Source: Clostridia bacterium
GTDB lineage: Bacteria > Bacillota_A > Clostridia > Oscillospirales > Acutalibacteraceae
Assembly: GCA_024699005.1 (NCBI GenBank)
Contig: JAILQN010000327.1
Coordinates: 1-21,977 of the forward strand
Direction of reading: 5' to 3'
DNA: 21,977 bases
Below the pieces are notes generated by a model. That model was not told the DNA's origin. It did not search any database and saw nothing but the letters and a program-made list of their open reading frames with translations. The position numbers were made by a program, and so were the translations under genes. This document shows, piece after piece, positions 1-6,665 of the stretch; within the stretch, counting starts at the first letter, position 1; each line of letters starts with the position of its first letter.

Positions 1-542
1 GCTCGGCAAGAGGCAGAAGACTTGTCACCCTGCCGGGGGAGGATATCATACGCCCCACCGCCGATAAGGTAAAGGGCGCGATTTTCAGTTCTATTCAGTT
101 CGAGATAGAGGGCAGACACGTCCTGGATATGTATGCCGGCAGCGGCGCTCTGGGGATAGAGGCTCTTTCCCGCGGGGCGGAATCCTGCGTCTTTGCGGAG
201 TTCAACAAAAAGGCGGTCGAGATCATTAAAAAAAATCTCGGCGCCTGCGGTTTTTCCGACAGGGCGAAGGTCGTGAATTCCGACGCCGTTTCTTATCTCA
301 AAACCACGTTCGAGGGCTTTGACATTATCATTGCCGATCCGCCTTACAAGAGCGGACTTGCGCTCAAAACACTGAACGCCGCAGCGCAATGCGCGCGGGA
401 GGGCGGTATCATCGTGATCGAGACCGCAAAGGAAGAGGAATTGCCCGAAAGAGCGGGCAGCTTTGCTCTTGCGAAACATTCCGTTTACTCAAAGACGGCT
501 GTTTTTATTTACAGGTATGACAGTCAGCGAACTGACGGTTAA
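1..542 (+). CDS. rsmD: 16S rRNA (guanine(966)-N2)-methyltransferase, 5' partial
   Basis: RsmD transfers a methyl group from S-adenosylmethionine to N2 of G966 in 16S rRNA during assembly of the small ribosomal subunit in the cytoplasm. The frame is open from base 3, so the true start lies before the window. The first visible residues, SARGRRLVTLPGEDIIRPTA, match the conserved RsmD N-terminus, so only about the first 5 to 10 residues are missing. The SAM-binding motif I is seen as LDMYAGSGALGIEALSRG, and the catalytic DPPY motif follows in ADPPYKSG. The stop is the TAA at 540-542. coaD starts 7 bp downstream, and rsmD-coaD is a common gene order in Firmicutes, so the two are probably cotranscribed. 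The identification rests on motifs and neighbours and is firm. Confidence 0.95.
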   Translation, partial: SARGRRLVTLPGEDIIRPTADKVKGAIFSSIQFEIEGRHVLDMYAGSGALGIEALSRGAESCVFAEFNKKAVEIIKKNLGACGFSDRAKVVNSDAVSYLKTTFEGFDIIIADPPYKSGLALKTLNAAAQCAREGGIIVIETAKEEELPERAGSFALAKHSVYSKTAVFIYRYDSQRTDG

Positions 543-549
543 AAACAAT

Positions 550-1053
550 ATGAAAAAACAACATCTGGCGATATGTCCCGGGTCGTTCGATCCGGTAACA
601 TACGGGCATCTGGATATAATAAACCGCACAGCGGGGCTGTTTGACAAAGTGATAGTGCTTGTGTCGTTCAATGCGCTTAAAAACGGCGGCACTTTTACGA
701 TAGACGAGCGGGTCGATTTTATCAGGCGGTGCATTTCCCTGCCTAACGTTGAGGTCGACCGTCATGACGGACTGCTGGTGGATTACGCAAGAGCGGCAGG
801 CGCGTCTGCGATCGTGAAAGGATTGCGCGCCGTTTCCGATTATGAGGACGAGTTTCAGCAGGCGCTCATCAACAAACAGCTCGCCCCCGAAGTCGATACC
901 ATTTTCATGGCGACAAATTCCGAGTATATGTACCTGTCCTCGAGCGCTGTGCGTCAGGTGTGTTTTTTCGGTGGGGATATATCGGCATTCGTCCCTCCGC
1001 AGATAGAGGCGGACATCATAGCAAAAATCAAACATCAAAAAGGAGAGAGATAA
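550..1053 (+). CDS. coaD: Phosphopantetheine adenylyltransferase
   Basis: CoaD transfers AMP from ATP to 4'-phosphopantetheine, making dephospho-CoA, the penultimate step of coenzyme A synthesis in the cytoplasm. The product of 167 residues has the usual family length. Near the N-terminus it shows the nucleotidyltransferase signature PGSFDPVTYGHLDII, which contains the T-x-G-H motif. KGLRAVSDYEDEFQQALIN and the late serine-rich ATP-binding stretch EYMYLSSSAVRQV are also characteristic. The start at 550 gives the standard MKKQHLAICPGSFDP beginning. In-frame starts at 463 and 517 would overlap rsmD and add non-family residues. No clear Shine-Dalgarno precedes 550, so translation may be coupled to rsmD. 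The next gene begins 1 bp after the stop. Confidence 0.95.
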   Translation: MKKQHLAICPGSFDPVTYGHLDIINRTAGLFDKVIVLVSFNALKNGGTFTIDERVDFIRRCISLPNVEVDRHDGLLVDYARAAGASAIVKGLRAVSDYEDEFQQALINKQLAPEVDTIFMATNSEYMYLSSSAVRQVCFFGGDISAFVPPQIEADIIAKIKHQKGER

Positions 1054-1054
1054 T

Positions 1055-1738
1055 ATGGCAAACGTATCATATGAGCAGATCATCGCAAATATCGAACAGT
1101 TGCTGAGAGATGCGAGACCCATGAGAATGAGCGGTCTTGTAAGAGTGGATTCAGGCAAGATACAGGATCAGCTTGATCTTTTAAGGCAAAATATACCCGA
1201 CGAGATCATTCAGGCCCGCAGAGTCATAAACGACCGCAAACGCCTTATGGCTTCCGCGCAGGCAGCATCCGACAAAGCCGTTGAGGACGCCAATGCCAGA
1301 GCTTCACAGATCATAGCCGAGGCTCAGTCCCGCGCGGCCGCCATGGTGGAAGAGACCGCGATCGTCCGCGATGCACAGTCCCGCGCGAACGAACTGAGCG
1401 CCGCTGCGGCTGCCGATACTGCGAATCTGCGCGCCCAGGCTCAGGAATACAAGGATCAGGTCGAAGCGAAGGCAAATCAGTACTACAGCGATACCATCAG
1501 AAAAGCTCAGTATGACAGAGCCCAGCTCAAACTTGACGCTTCAAATTACTGCAAGCAGATCATCAAGGGATTCAGGCTTAAGATAGGCGAAAGCATAGAT
1601 TATTTCTCCAGTGTCAGCTCCGCTCTTGACGGCTCCGAACAGCGTCTTAATAACTATATCACACAATTCGAGAACGATATGAGCAATTTTTCGGATGCGG
1701 TTCAGCAGAATAACGGGGAGACAGCAGATGAAACTTAA
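1055..1738 (+). CDS. Alanine-rich coiled-coil protein (ATPase-subunit-like)
   Basis: This 227-residue protein is soluble, with no signal peptide or membrane segment. Residues about 50-160 are rich in Ala, Gln, Arg and Glu and read as a long coiled coil resembling F/V-type ATPase stalk subunits. Proteins of this kind directly after coaD are often annotated in Clostridia as ATPase or V-type subunit H-like, but nothing in the sequence shows ATPase activity. The N-terminal part (residues 1-50, with RPMRMSGLVRVDSGKIQDQL) may be a small oligomerisation region like those of DivIVA-type proteins. It has a good ribosome binding site (AGGAGAG, 1041-1047), a 1 bp gap from coaD, and an 11 bp overlap with the GH38 gene, so it is probably cotranscribed with both. 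The function is unknown; a scaffolding role is only an inference. Confidence 0.85.
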   Translation: MANVSYEQIIANIEQLLRDARPMRMSGLVRVDSGKIQDQLDLLRQNIPDEIIQARRVINDRKRLMASAQAASDKAVEDANARASQIIAEAQSRAAAMVEETAIVRDAQSRANELSAAAAADTANLRAQAQEYKDQVEAKANQYYSDTIRKAQYDRAQLKLDASNYCKQIIKGFRLKIGESIDYFSSVSSALDGSEQRLNNYITQFENDMSNFSDAVQQNNGETADET

Positions 1739-4691
1739 AGACAATTCCGGCATTCTTTGCCCGAAATGTGTTGACAAAATAAAAAAATATCTCTCTCTTC
1801 TCATCCGTGAAAGCTATACGGAACTCGGAGAGCTTGAGTGCATAGCGTACAAAACAGCCGAGCCGGTATCGTTCGCCGACAGGTTTTCCGGAGTCAGGCA
1901 GGATATACGTCCCGGCGACAAATGGGGCGAGAATCGGTTTGACTGCGCCTGGATGCGGCTTCAGGGGGAGCTTCCGGAGGACGCGGACGTCCTTATCCTC
2001 GATCTGTCCGGCGAGGGCCTCCTTTATACCGATGAGGGAGAGATCGTTCAGAGCATAACCTGCGGTTCTTCGGCTTTCGATCTGTCGCTCGGCTCGCCCA
2101 AAAAACGCATCGTTCCTATCTATGATTCTCTTGTAAAAAACGGCAGGATCTCTTTCTGGGTGGACGCCGCTGCGAACGACCTGTTCGGCAATCTGGCAAA
2201 CGACGGCAAGGCTATAATGATGTCCGTCGCTCACCGCAACGATTCCGTCAGGGACCTGTCCTATGATGTTTCGGTCCTGCTTGACACAGCTTTATATACA
2301 AAAGACGAAGAGTTTGCCAAAGAGATCATCGAAAAGCTTGCCGGCATTGCTTCCGACCGTATCACCGAATCGGAGGCGGAGGAGCTGCTTGCGGTCACCT
2401 CCGAGCTTATAGCAAGGGGCGACGACGACCTGTCCGACTGTATGACGCTCTATGCCATCGGTCACGCACATCTTGACCTTGCGTGGCTCTGGCCCGTACG
2501 CGAGACCTGGCGCAAGGGCGCCCGTACCTTCGCGACTCAGCTTCGAAACCGCGAGCTGTACCGCGACGCCGGCTATATCTTCGGCGAGTCCCAGGCTCAG
2601 CTTTACCGCTGGATGAAGGAGCGTTATCCTGAGCTGTACGAGCAGGCGAAGAAACTTGTCGCCGAGGGCAAGTGGGACGTTCAGGGCTCCACGTGGGTCG
2701 AGCCTGACTCCAATCTTACCTGCGGAGAATCCCTGTGCAGACAGTTCTTCTACGGCAAGCGTTTCTTCAAAGAGGAATTCGGTCTGGAGCGCGATATTTT
2801 CTGGGTGCCGGACTCTTTCGGCTATTCCGGCTGTCTGCCGCAGATCATGCGGCTTGCGGGAGTCAAATATTTCCTGACTCAGAAAATGAGCTGGAATATA
2901 TATAATAAATTCCCGTATCAGTCGTTTTACTGGAAAGGCATCGACGGCACGAGCGTGCTGTCGCACATGCTGCCTGAGGAGACCTACAATTCCGGTATGC
3001 GCGGCCACAGCATCGCTTTCGCCGAGCAGAACTATCACGAGAGGGATATCTCCGATAAGTCGATGATGCTGTTCGGTATTGGCGACGGCGGCGCAGGCCC
3101 CGGCTACGAGCATATCGAGCAGGCGGTGCGTTTCGCGAATATGCGCGGCATGCCTAAGGTGAAATTCTCGGACAGCGAGACTTTCTTCAGGGACTTTGAC
3201 GACGGCGTGACTCCCTATCCGACTTTCGAGGGTGAGTTATATCTTGAACGTCACCAGGGCACATATACTACTCATTCCGACAATAAAAAATACAACCGCA
3301 AGTGCGAATTCGCCCTGCAGAATTACGAGAAGCTCAGCGCAGTTCTCCCGTATGGCTCCGCCACGATATCCCACGCCGAGCTTGAGGAAATGTGGAAGGA
3401 GATCCTGTTCTATCAGTTCCATGATATCCTGCCCGGTTCATCCATCAACAGGGTTTATGAGGAGTGCGTCCCGCACTATAAGCAGATATACAACAAATTG
3501 ACAAACGCCACCGCAGCGGCAGCCACGGCGATGGCAGGCGGCAAGGCGGTCGTGAATTTCAATTCATTCCCGTATGACGTCACTCTCAGGCACGGCAGGA
3601 AATGGTACCGTGCCGCCGTTCCTGCTCTGGGTATGGCAAAGGTCGGCAAGGACGACGAGATAAAGACCTTCAGCGCGCAGTTTCGTCACAACGCCATAGA
3701 GAACGACAAGGTCGTCGTCACCTTCAGAAACGGATTTATCTGTTCGATCTTTGACAAGACTCTCGGCAGGGAGTTCATCCCGAAGGACAAGCTTGCTGCG
3801 GTTCTTTCTCAGTACGATGATTACGGTGATTCCTGGGATATGGTTCGCGAGTGCGCGGTTTACGTCCAGACCAAAAAAGACGCTGTGTGTACCGCGTTCG
3901 AGGCGCGGACCGACGGTCCGAAAGCGATTGTCGAGGCGGCTTATGAGGGCAAGGGCTTCACCGCGAAGCAGACTTTCTATATCATAGACTGCGACAATAC
4001 GGTATACTGCGATCTGAAGGTCGATCTTAAGATCATCCGTTCAATGATAAGAATCGCATTCCCGTTCGACGTAGACACCGAAGAGGCGACTTTCAACATC
4101 CAGTACGGACACCTCAGACGCCGGATGACCGAGAACAACAGTGTGGAGCTGGCTCAGTTTGAGGTATCGGGGCAGAAGTTCGCCGATATGTCAGACGCCA
4201 ATGGCGGCGTCGCGCTCATCAACGACTGCAAGTACGGCTACCGCGCGAAGAACGGCGTTCTTGATCTGAACCTCGTACGCTCTCCCGAAGGCAATCCCGG
4301 TCACGATATCGACCTCGGCGAGCATGAGATACATTACGCCATCATGCCCCACGCAGCGGGCGACGTTACCGGAGTCTACTCCAGGGCGTATTACGTGAAC
4401 AATCCGCCTGTCATTACCGACGGCGATCCCGTTGAGTCTTCCGCCTGCGGCGCGTATTCTTCCGACAATACCGCGATAATCATCGACACCGTCAAGATCC
4501 CCGAGGACGGGAACGGCATCATCGTCAGGGCTTATAACTGCACGGAAGATGATCAGACTGTCTCCATTTCCTTCAAGGGATATAAGGCGGCGGAGATCGT
4601 GAGCATTATGGAAGATAAACTTGCCGACGCAGGCGAATCCTTTGCTTTCCACAAGTTCGAGCTTAAGAACATCAGGTTTGTAAAAGCATGA
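1728..4691 (+). CDS. Alpha-mannosidase, glycoside hydrolase family 38
   Basis: GH38 enzymes are zinc-dependent retaining alpha-mannosidases. The 987-residue product has the normal length of bacterial members and no signal peptide, so it should act in the cytoplasm on imported manno-oligosaccharides. An N-terminal beta domain (about 1-240) precedes the catalytic barrel. Likely zinc ligands are H248 and D250 in GHAHLD, D362 in WVPDSFGYS (also the expected nucleophile) and H565 in FHDILPGSSI. The middle helical domain begins near residue 500 (YLERHQGTYTTHSDNKKYNR). The C-terminal beta domains end with the family-like VKIPEDGNGIIVRAYN. The start at 1728 follows GGGGAG at 1715-1720; an in-frame ATG at 1695 lies deeper inside the upstream gene and lacks a site. 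It overlaps the coiled-coil gene by 11 bp and ends the operon. The exact linkage preference cannot be read from sequence. Confidence 0.95.
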   Translation: MKLKDNSGILCPKCVDKIKKYLSLLIRESYTELGELECIAYKTAEPVSFADRFSGVRQDIRPGDKWGENRFDCAWMRLQGELPEDADVLILDLSGEGLLYTDEGEIVQSITCGSSAFDLSLGSPKKRIVPIYDSLVKNGRISFWVDAAANDLFGNLANDGKAIMMSVAHRNDSVRDLSYDVSVLLDTALYTKDEEFAKEIIEKLAGIASDRITESEAEELLAVTSELIARGDDDLSDCMTLYAIGHAHLDLAWLWPVRETWRKGARTFATQLRNRELYRDAGYIFGESQAQLYRWMKERYPELYEQAKKLVAEGKWDVQGSTWVEPDSNLTCGESLCRQFFYGKRFFKEEFGLERDIFWVPDSFGYSGCLPQIMRLAGVKYFLTQKMSWNIYNKFPYQSFYWKGIDGTSVLSHMLPEETYNSGMRGHSIAFAEQNYHERDISDKSMMLFGIGDGGAGPGYEHIEQAVRFANMRGMPKVKFSDSETFFRDFDDGVTPYPTFEGELYLERHQGTYTTHSDNKKYNRKCEFALQNYEKLSAVLPYGSATISHAELEEMWKEILFYQFHDILPGSSINRVYEECVPHYKQIYNKLTNATAAAATAMAGGKAVVNFNSFPYDVTLRHGRKWYRAAVPALGMAKVGKDDEIKTFSAQFRHNAIENDKVVVTFRNGFICSIFDKTLGREFIPKDKLAAVLSQYDDYGDSWDMVRECAVYVQTKKDAVCTAFEARTDGPKAIVEAAYEGKGFTAKQTFYIIDCDNTVYCDLKVDLKIIRSMIRIAFPFDVDTEEATFNIQYGHLRRRMTENNSVELAQFEVSGQKFADMSDANGGVALINDCKYGYRAKNGVLDLNLVRSPEGNPGHDIDLGEHEIHYAIMPHAAGDVTGVYSRAYYVNNPPVITDGDPVESSACGAYSSDNTAIIIDTVKIPEDGNGIIVRAYNCTEDDQTVSISFKGYKAAEIVSIMEDKLADAGESFAFHKFELKNIRFVKA

Positions 4692-4722
4692 CGGCGAGTC
4701 CGGCTTGCTGATCAAAACAGCG

Positions 4723-4760
4723 ATCCCTTCGCTTGCTGAAACGGCGAAGGGATTTTTTTT
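4723..4760 (+). terminator. Rho-independent terminator of the rsmD-GH38 operon
   Basis: A perfect 10 bp stem, ATCCCTTCGC at 4723-4732 and GCGAAGGGAT at 4744-4753, has an 11-base loop and is followed by a run of T to 4760. It starts 31 bp after the GH38 stop and separates this operon from the sigma-factor transcription unit. Confidence 0.93.
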
Positions 4761-4766
4761 CATTTT

Positions 4767-4796
4767 TGCAACCTTTTCCCTTTCCTGATCGTATTA
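4767..4796 (+). promoter_or_regulatory. Probable ECF-type promoter of the sigma/anti-sigma pair
   Basis: TGCAAC at 4767-4772 is followed after 17 bp by CGTA at 4790-4793, then TTAT. The AAC-type -35 and CGT-type -10 elements are the form recognised by many ECF sigma factors, and no sigma-A-type promoter is evident here. It begins about 7 bp after the T run of the upstream terminator and leaves a leader of roughly 35 bp. The inference is autoregulation by the downstream sigma factor. Confidence 0.6.
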
Positions 4797-4836
4797 TTGT
4801 TGAAGGGCCTTCAGAACGTGATAAAGGAGTGAGGCT

Positions 4837-5316
4837 ATGCGATTGCCGACCGAAACAGTCATTGAAAAATACAAACAGAATCTTTATGCCGCCGCCTTTT
4901 CGGTGTGCCGTTCCCGCGAGGACGGAGAAGACGCCGTACAGGATGCTTTCATCAGGTACCATACGTCCGTGAAGGAATTTGAAAGCGAGGAGCATATAAA
5001 AGCGTGGCTTTTAAGAGTTGCGATAAACAGAGCGAAGGACATAGCATCTTCCTATCACAGAAGAAATACCGTGCCTTTGGAAGAATACACGGCGACCGTA
5101 CCGTTTGAATCGCGGGAGGAAAGCGATCTTTTTGAGGCGGTGATGAGGCTGGATAAGAAGTACAGGACCGTGATCCATTTATTCTACTACGAAGATTATC
5201 AGATAGATAAGATCGCGGATATACTGGACAAAAGCCCGGGGACCGTAAAAAGCCGGCTCAGCCGGGCCAGACAGCAGCTTAAAGAGATACTTAAGGAGGA
5301 ATGGAACAATGACTGA
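4837..5316 (+). CDS. RNA polymerase ECF sigma factor
   Basis: This 159-residue protein has the two-domain layout of extracytoplasmic-function sigma factors. Region 2 spans about residues 8-75, with the core-binding and -10 recognition features SREDGEDAVQDAFIRYH and AWLLRVAINRAKD. Region 4 spans about 100-153, ending in the helix-turn-helix DKSPGTVKSRLSRARQQLKE that should read the -35 element. It lacks regions 1 and 3, as expected. The start at 4837 follows AAAGGAGTG at a normal distance. The stop codon lies inside the next gene, an 8 bp overlap typical of sigma/anti-sigma pairs. The promoter upstream looks ECF-type, suggesting positive autoregulation. The inducing signal and regulon are not visible. 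Confidence 0.95.
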   Translation: MRLPTETVIEKYKQNLYAAAFSVCRSREDGEDAVQDAFIRYHTSVKEFESEEHIKAWLLRVAINRAKDIASSYHRRNTVPLEEYTATVPFESREESDLFEAVMRLDKKYRTVIHLFYYEDYQIDKIADILDKSPGTVKSRLSRARQQLKEILKEEWNND

Positions 5317-5914
5317 CAGAGAAAAATACAAAAAAACCTTCTCCGCTCTTCAGCCCGAACGGGACTATCTTGAAAAAATCAATAATACGGGGGTAATCAA
5401 AATGAATGAAAGAAGACGCGTCAGCGTGCCTAAACTTCTTGCGGCATGCATCGTAATAATCGCGGTTATCGCCGCATTGTCGGCAGCGGCCTACGCAGTG
5501 GATCTGGGCGGTATTCAGAGGAAAATACAGATCTGGACCCGCGGTGAACTCACCGACGTGGAGCTGAACATCACCACCGACGGTCAGTATACGGTCTCCT
5601 ATACGGATGAAAACGGCGAGACCCGCAAATCCGAGGGCGGAGGCGTGGCTTATGATTTCTTCGGCAGAGAGAGGCCTCTGAGCGAAGAGGAGATAATCGA
5701 GCATCTGAACGAGCCGCAGCTCATGCAGGAGGACGACGGCAGAGTGATGCTTTACTGCCGTGATCAGAAACTCGACCTTACCGATGAATTCGAAGACGGA
5801 GTATGCCACGTCAAACTCACTATCGACGGAAAACCGCTCTATATTACCGTAAGCAGGGAAGGCGACACGGGTTACTCCATGGGTACTTCGCCCCGCTCCT
5901 ATCCCAAGCCGTAA
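5309..5914 (+). CDS. Putative single-pass membrane anti-sigma factor
   Basis: This 201-residue protein has a charged cytoplasmic N-terminus (1-42), one membrane segment (about 43-64, rich in Ala, Ile and Val) and an extracytoplasmic domain of about 135 residues. That topology, plus an 8 bp overlap with the ECF sigma gene and a strong AGGAGG site, supports a role as the membrane anchor that holds the sigma factor inactive. The N-terminal FSALQPERDYLEKI is a candidate sigma-binding segment. No zinc-binding HxxxCxxC motif of the ZAS type is present. The outer domain contains beta-rich YTVSYTDENGE and acidic RPLSEEEIIEHLNEPQLM stretches, which I cannot assign to a named sensor family. The anti-sigma role is inferred from position and topology. 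Confidence 0.75.
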   Translation: MTDREKYKKTFSALQPERDYLEKINNTGVIKMNERRRVSVPKLLAACIVIIAVIAALSAAAYAVDLGGIQRKIQIWTRGELTDVELNITTDGQYTVSYTDENGETRKSEGGGVAYDFFGRERPLSEEEIIEHLNEPQLMQEDDGRVMLYCRDQKLDLTDEFEDGVCHVKLTIDGKPLYITVSREGDTGYSMGTSPRSYPKP

Positions 5915-5980
5915 ATGATATAAACAGAGGGGTTTTAACCCACCATTCCTGTACCGGACGATACACAAGATAATATGAGA

Positions 5981-6019
5981 GGTCGGGAGGATTTTTCATT
6001 CTCCCGACCGATCGTTTTT
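5981..6019 (+). terminator. Probable terminator of the sigma/anti-sigma operon
   Basis: A 9 bp perfect stem, GGTCGGGAG at 5981-5989 and CTCCCGACC at 6001-6009, is followed by GATCG and five T residues. The short gap before the T run makes it a little weaker than a canonical intrinsic terminator. It lies 66 bp after the anti-sigma stop. Confidence 0.75.
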
Positions 6020-6044
6020 CAGCCTTCAGATATTGCCCCGGATA

Positions 6045-6477
6045 TCAATTCTCCAACAAAAATCTGTATGCGGGAATTACTTCTATCCTGATACCGTTTT
6101 CATCAATAGTACCAGCCTCTTCTTTTGTGACTACGATTGATCTTGCAGTGTTGCCGGCGGAAACAAGCTTCTTTATTGATCTGATCTCTCTGTCATAACT
6201 GCCGTCGTTCAGACTGCGGCACACCTGAATGGCAGTTTTTGTTTCGGGAATCCAGAAATCCACGTCTATACCGGTTTCAGAAGATCTGAGACAATAGATC
6301 TCTTCACCGTATCGTCTGTGCAGCGCGACGGCGACAGCGTTTTCAAGCAACGCGCTTTCTCTGTCCAAAAGGAACAGATTTGTCAGTCCGGTATCTCCGA
6401 AGTAGTATTTGGGATTGCTCTCTTTGTCCGCAAGTTTTGCATAATAGGTTTTTTATCGGAAAAACAAGATAAGCCTG
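6045..6477 (-). pseudogene. 3' remnant of a DUF4143-type ATP-binding protein gene, frameshifted
   Basis: The minus strand encodes the C-terminal part of a DUF4143 (AAA_14-associated) protein. Recognisable pieces are NPKYYFGDTGLTNLF, LLENAVAVALHRRYG, the nuclease-like ETGIDVDFWIPETK...IQVCRSL, REIRSIKKLV and the family ending IEVIPAYRFLLEN. The better-conserved part is open from a TTG at 6368 to the stop at 6045. The preceding family segment, QAYLVFPIK, is present but in another frame. The two frames join if one A is removed from the run of six (plus-strand T run 6449-6454). The ATPase half with Walker motifs, about two thirds of a normal gene, is absent upstream. This is therefore a degraded fragment, probably non-functional. 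A sequencing error could explain the frameshift but not the missing N-terminal half. Confidence 0.8.
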
Positions 6478-6479
6478 TA

Positions 6480-6530
6480 TGTCGAGTATGCTATACAATA
6501 TGGCAATGATTTTGTCAAGTATACCCGACA
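6480..6530 (-). promoter_or_regulatory. Sigma-A-type promoter with two 18-bp imperfect palindromes
   Basis: On the minus strand, TTGACA (plus 6513-6518) and TATAGC (plus 6490-6495) are separated by 17 bp, a good sigma-A promoter directed toward the DUF4143 remnant. Each element lies in an imperfect palindrome: TGTCAAGTATACCCGACA at 6513-6530 and TGTCGAGTATGCTATACA at 6480-6497. The two share 13 of 18 positions and sit 33 bp apart, about three helical turns. The arrangement looks like a repressor-controlled promoter, perhaps of a small HTH regulator, but no such regulator gene is in the window. Promoter and operator function are inferences. Confidence 0.5.
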
Positions 6531-6554
6531 TATTATTCAGGTCTTTGCAATGAT

Positions 6555-6613
6555 TAAATGTAATAAAAGAACAGAGTCGTGTGATCGGTTATCGGTGATC
6601 ACACGACTCTGTT
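6555..6613 (-). terminator. Terminator of the dockerin gene
   Basis: A perfect 17 bp stem is formed by 6570-6586 (AACAGAGTCGTGTGATC) and 6597-6613, with a 10-base loop. Read on the minus strand it is followed by CTTTTATTACATT, so it fits as the intrinsic terminator of the dockerin gene, which stops 52 bp upstream of it. The T tract is interrupted, but the stem is unusually long and perfect. Confidence 0.75.
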
Positions 6614-6665
6614 GATCAGGATGTGCGCTTTACTGTAAATAAAGCTGACAGCCTTCAGTTATGGC

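Noticed and set aside
463..549. Upstream starts (463 or 517) for coaD
   Set aside because: They overlap rsmD and add residues absent from the CoaD family; the start at 550 gives the canonical N-terminus.
505..1158. Minus-strand open frame of 217 codons over coaD
   Set aside because: It is antisense to a confidently identified gene, with no site or motif.
6343..6531. Separate small minus-strand gene starting at 6531
   Set aside because: Its start lies upstream of the predicted promoter; part of it matches the frameshifted DUF4143 remnant and the rest has no conserved feature.
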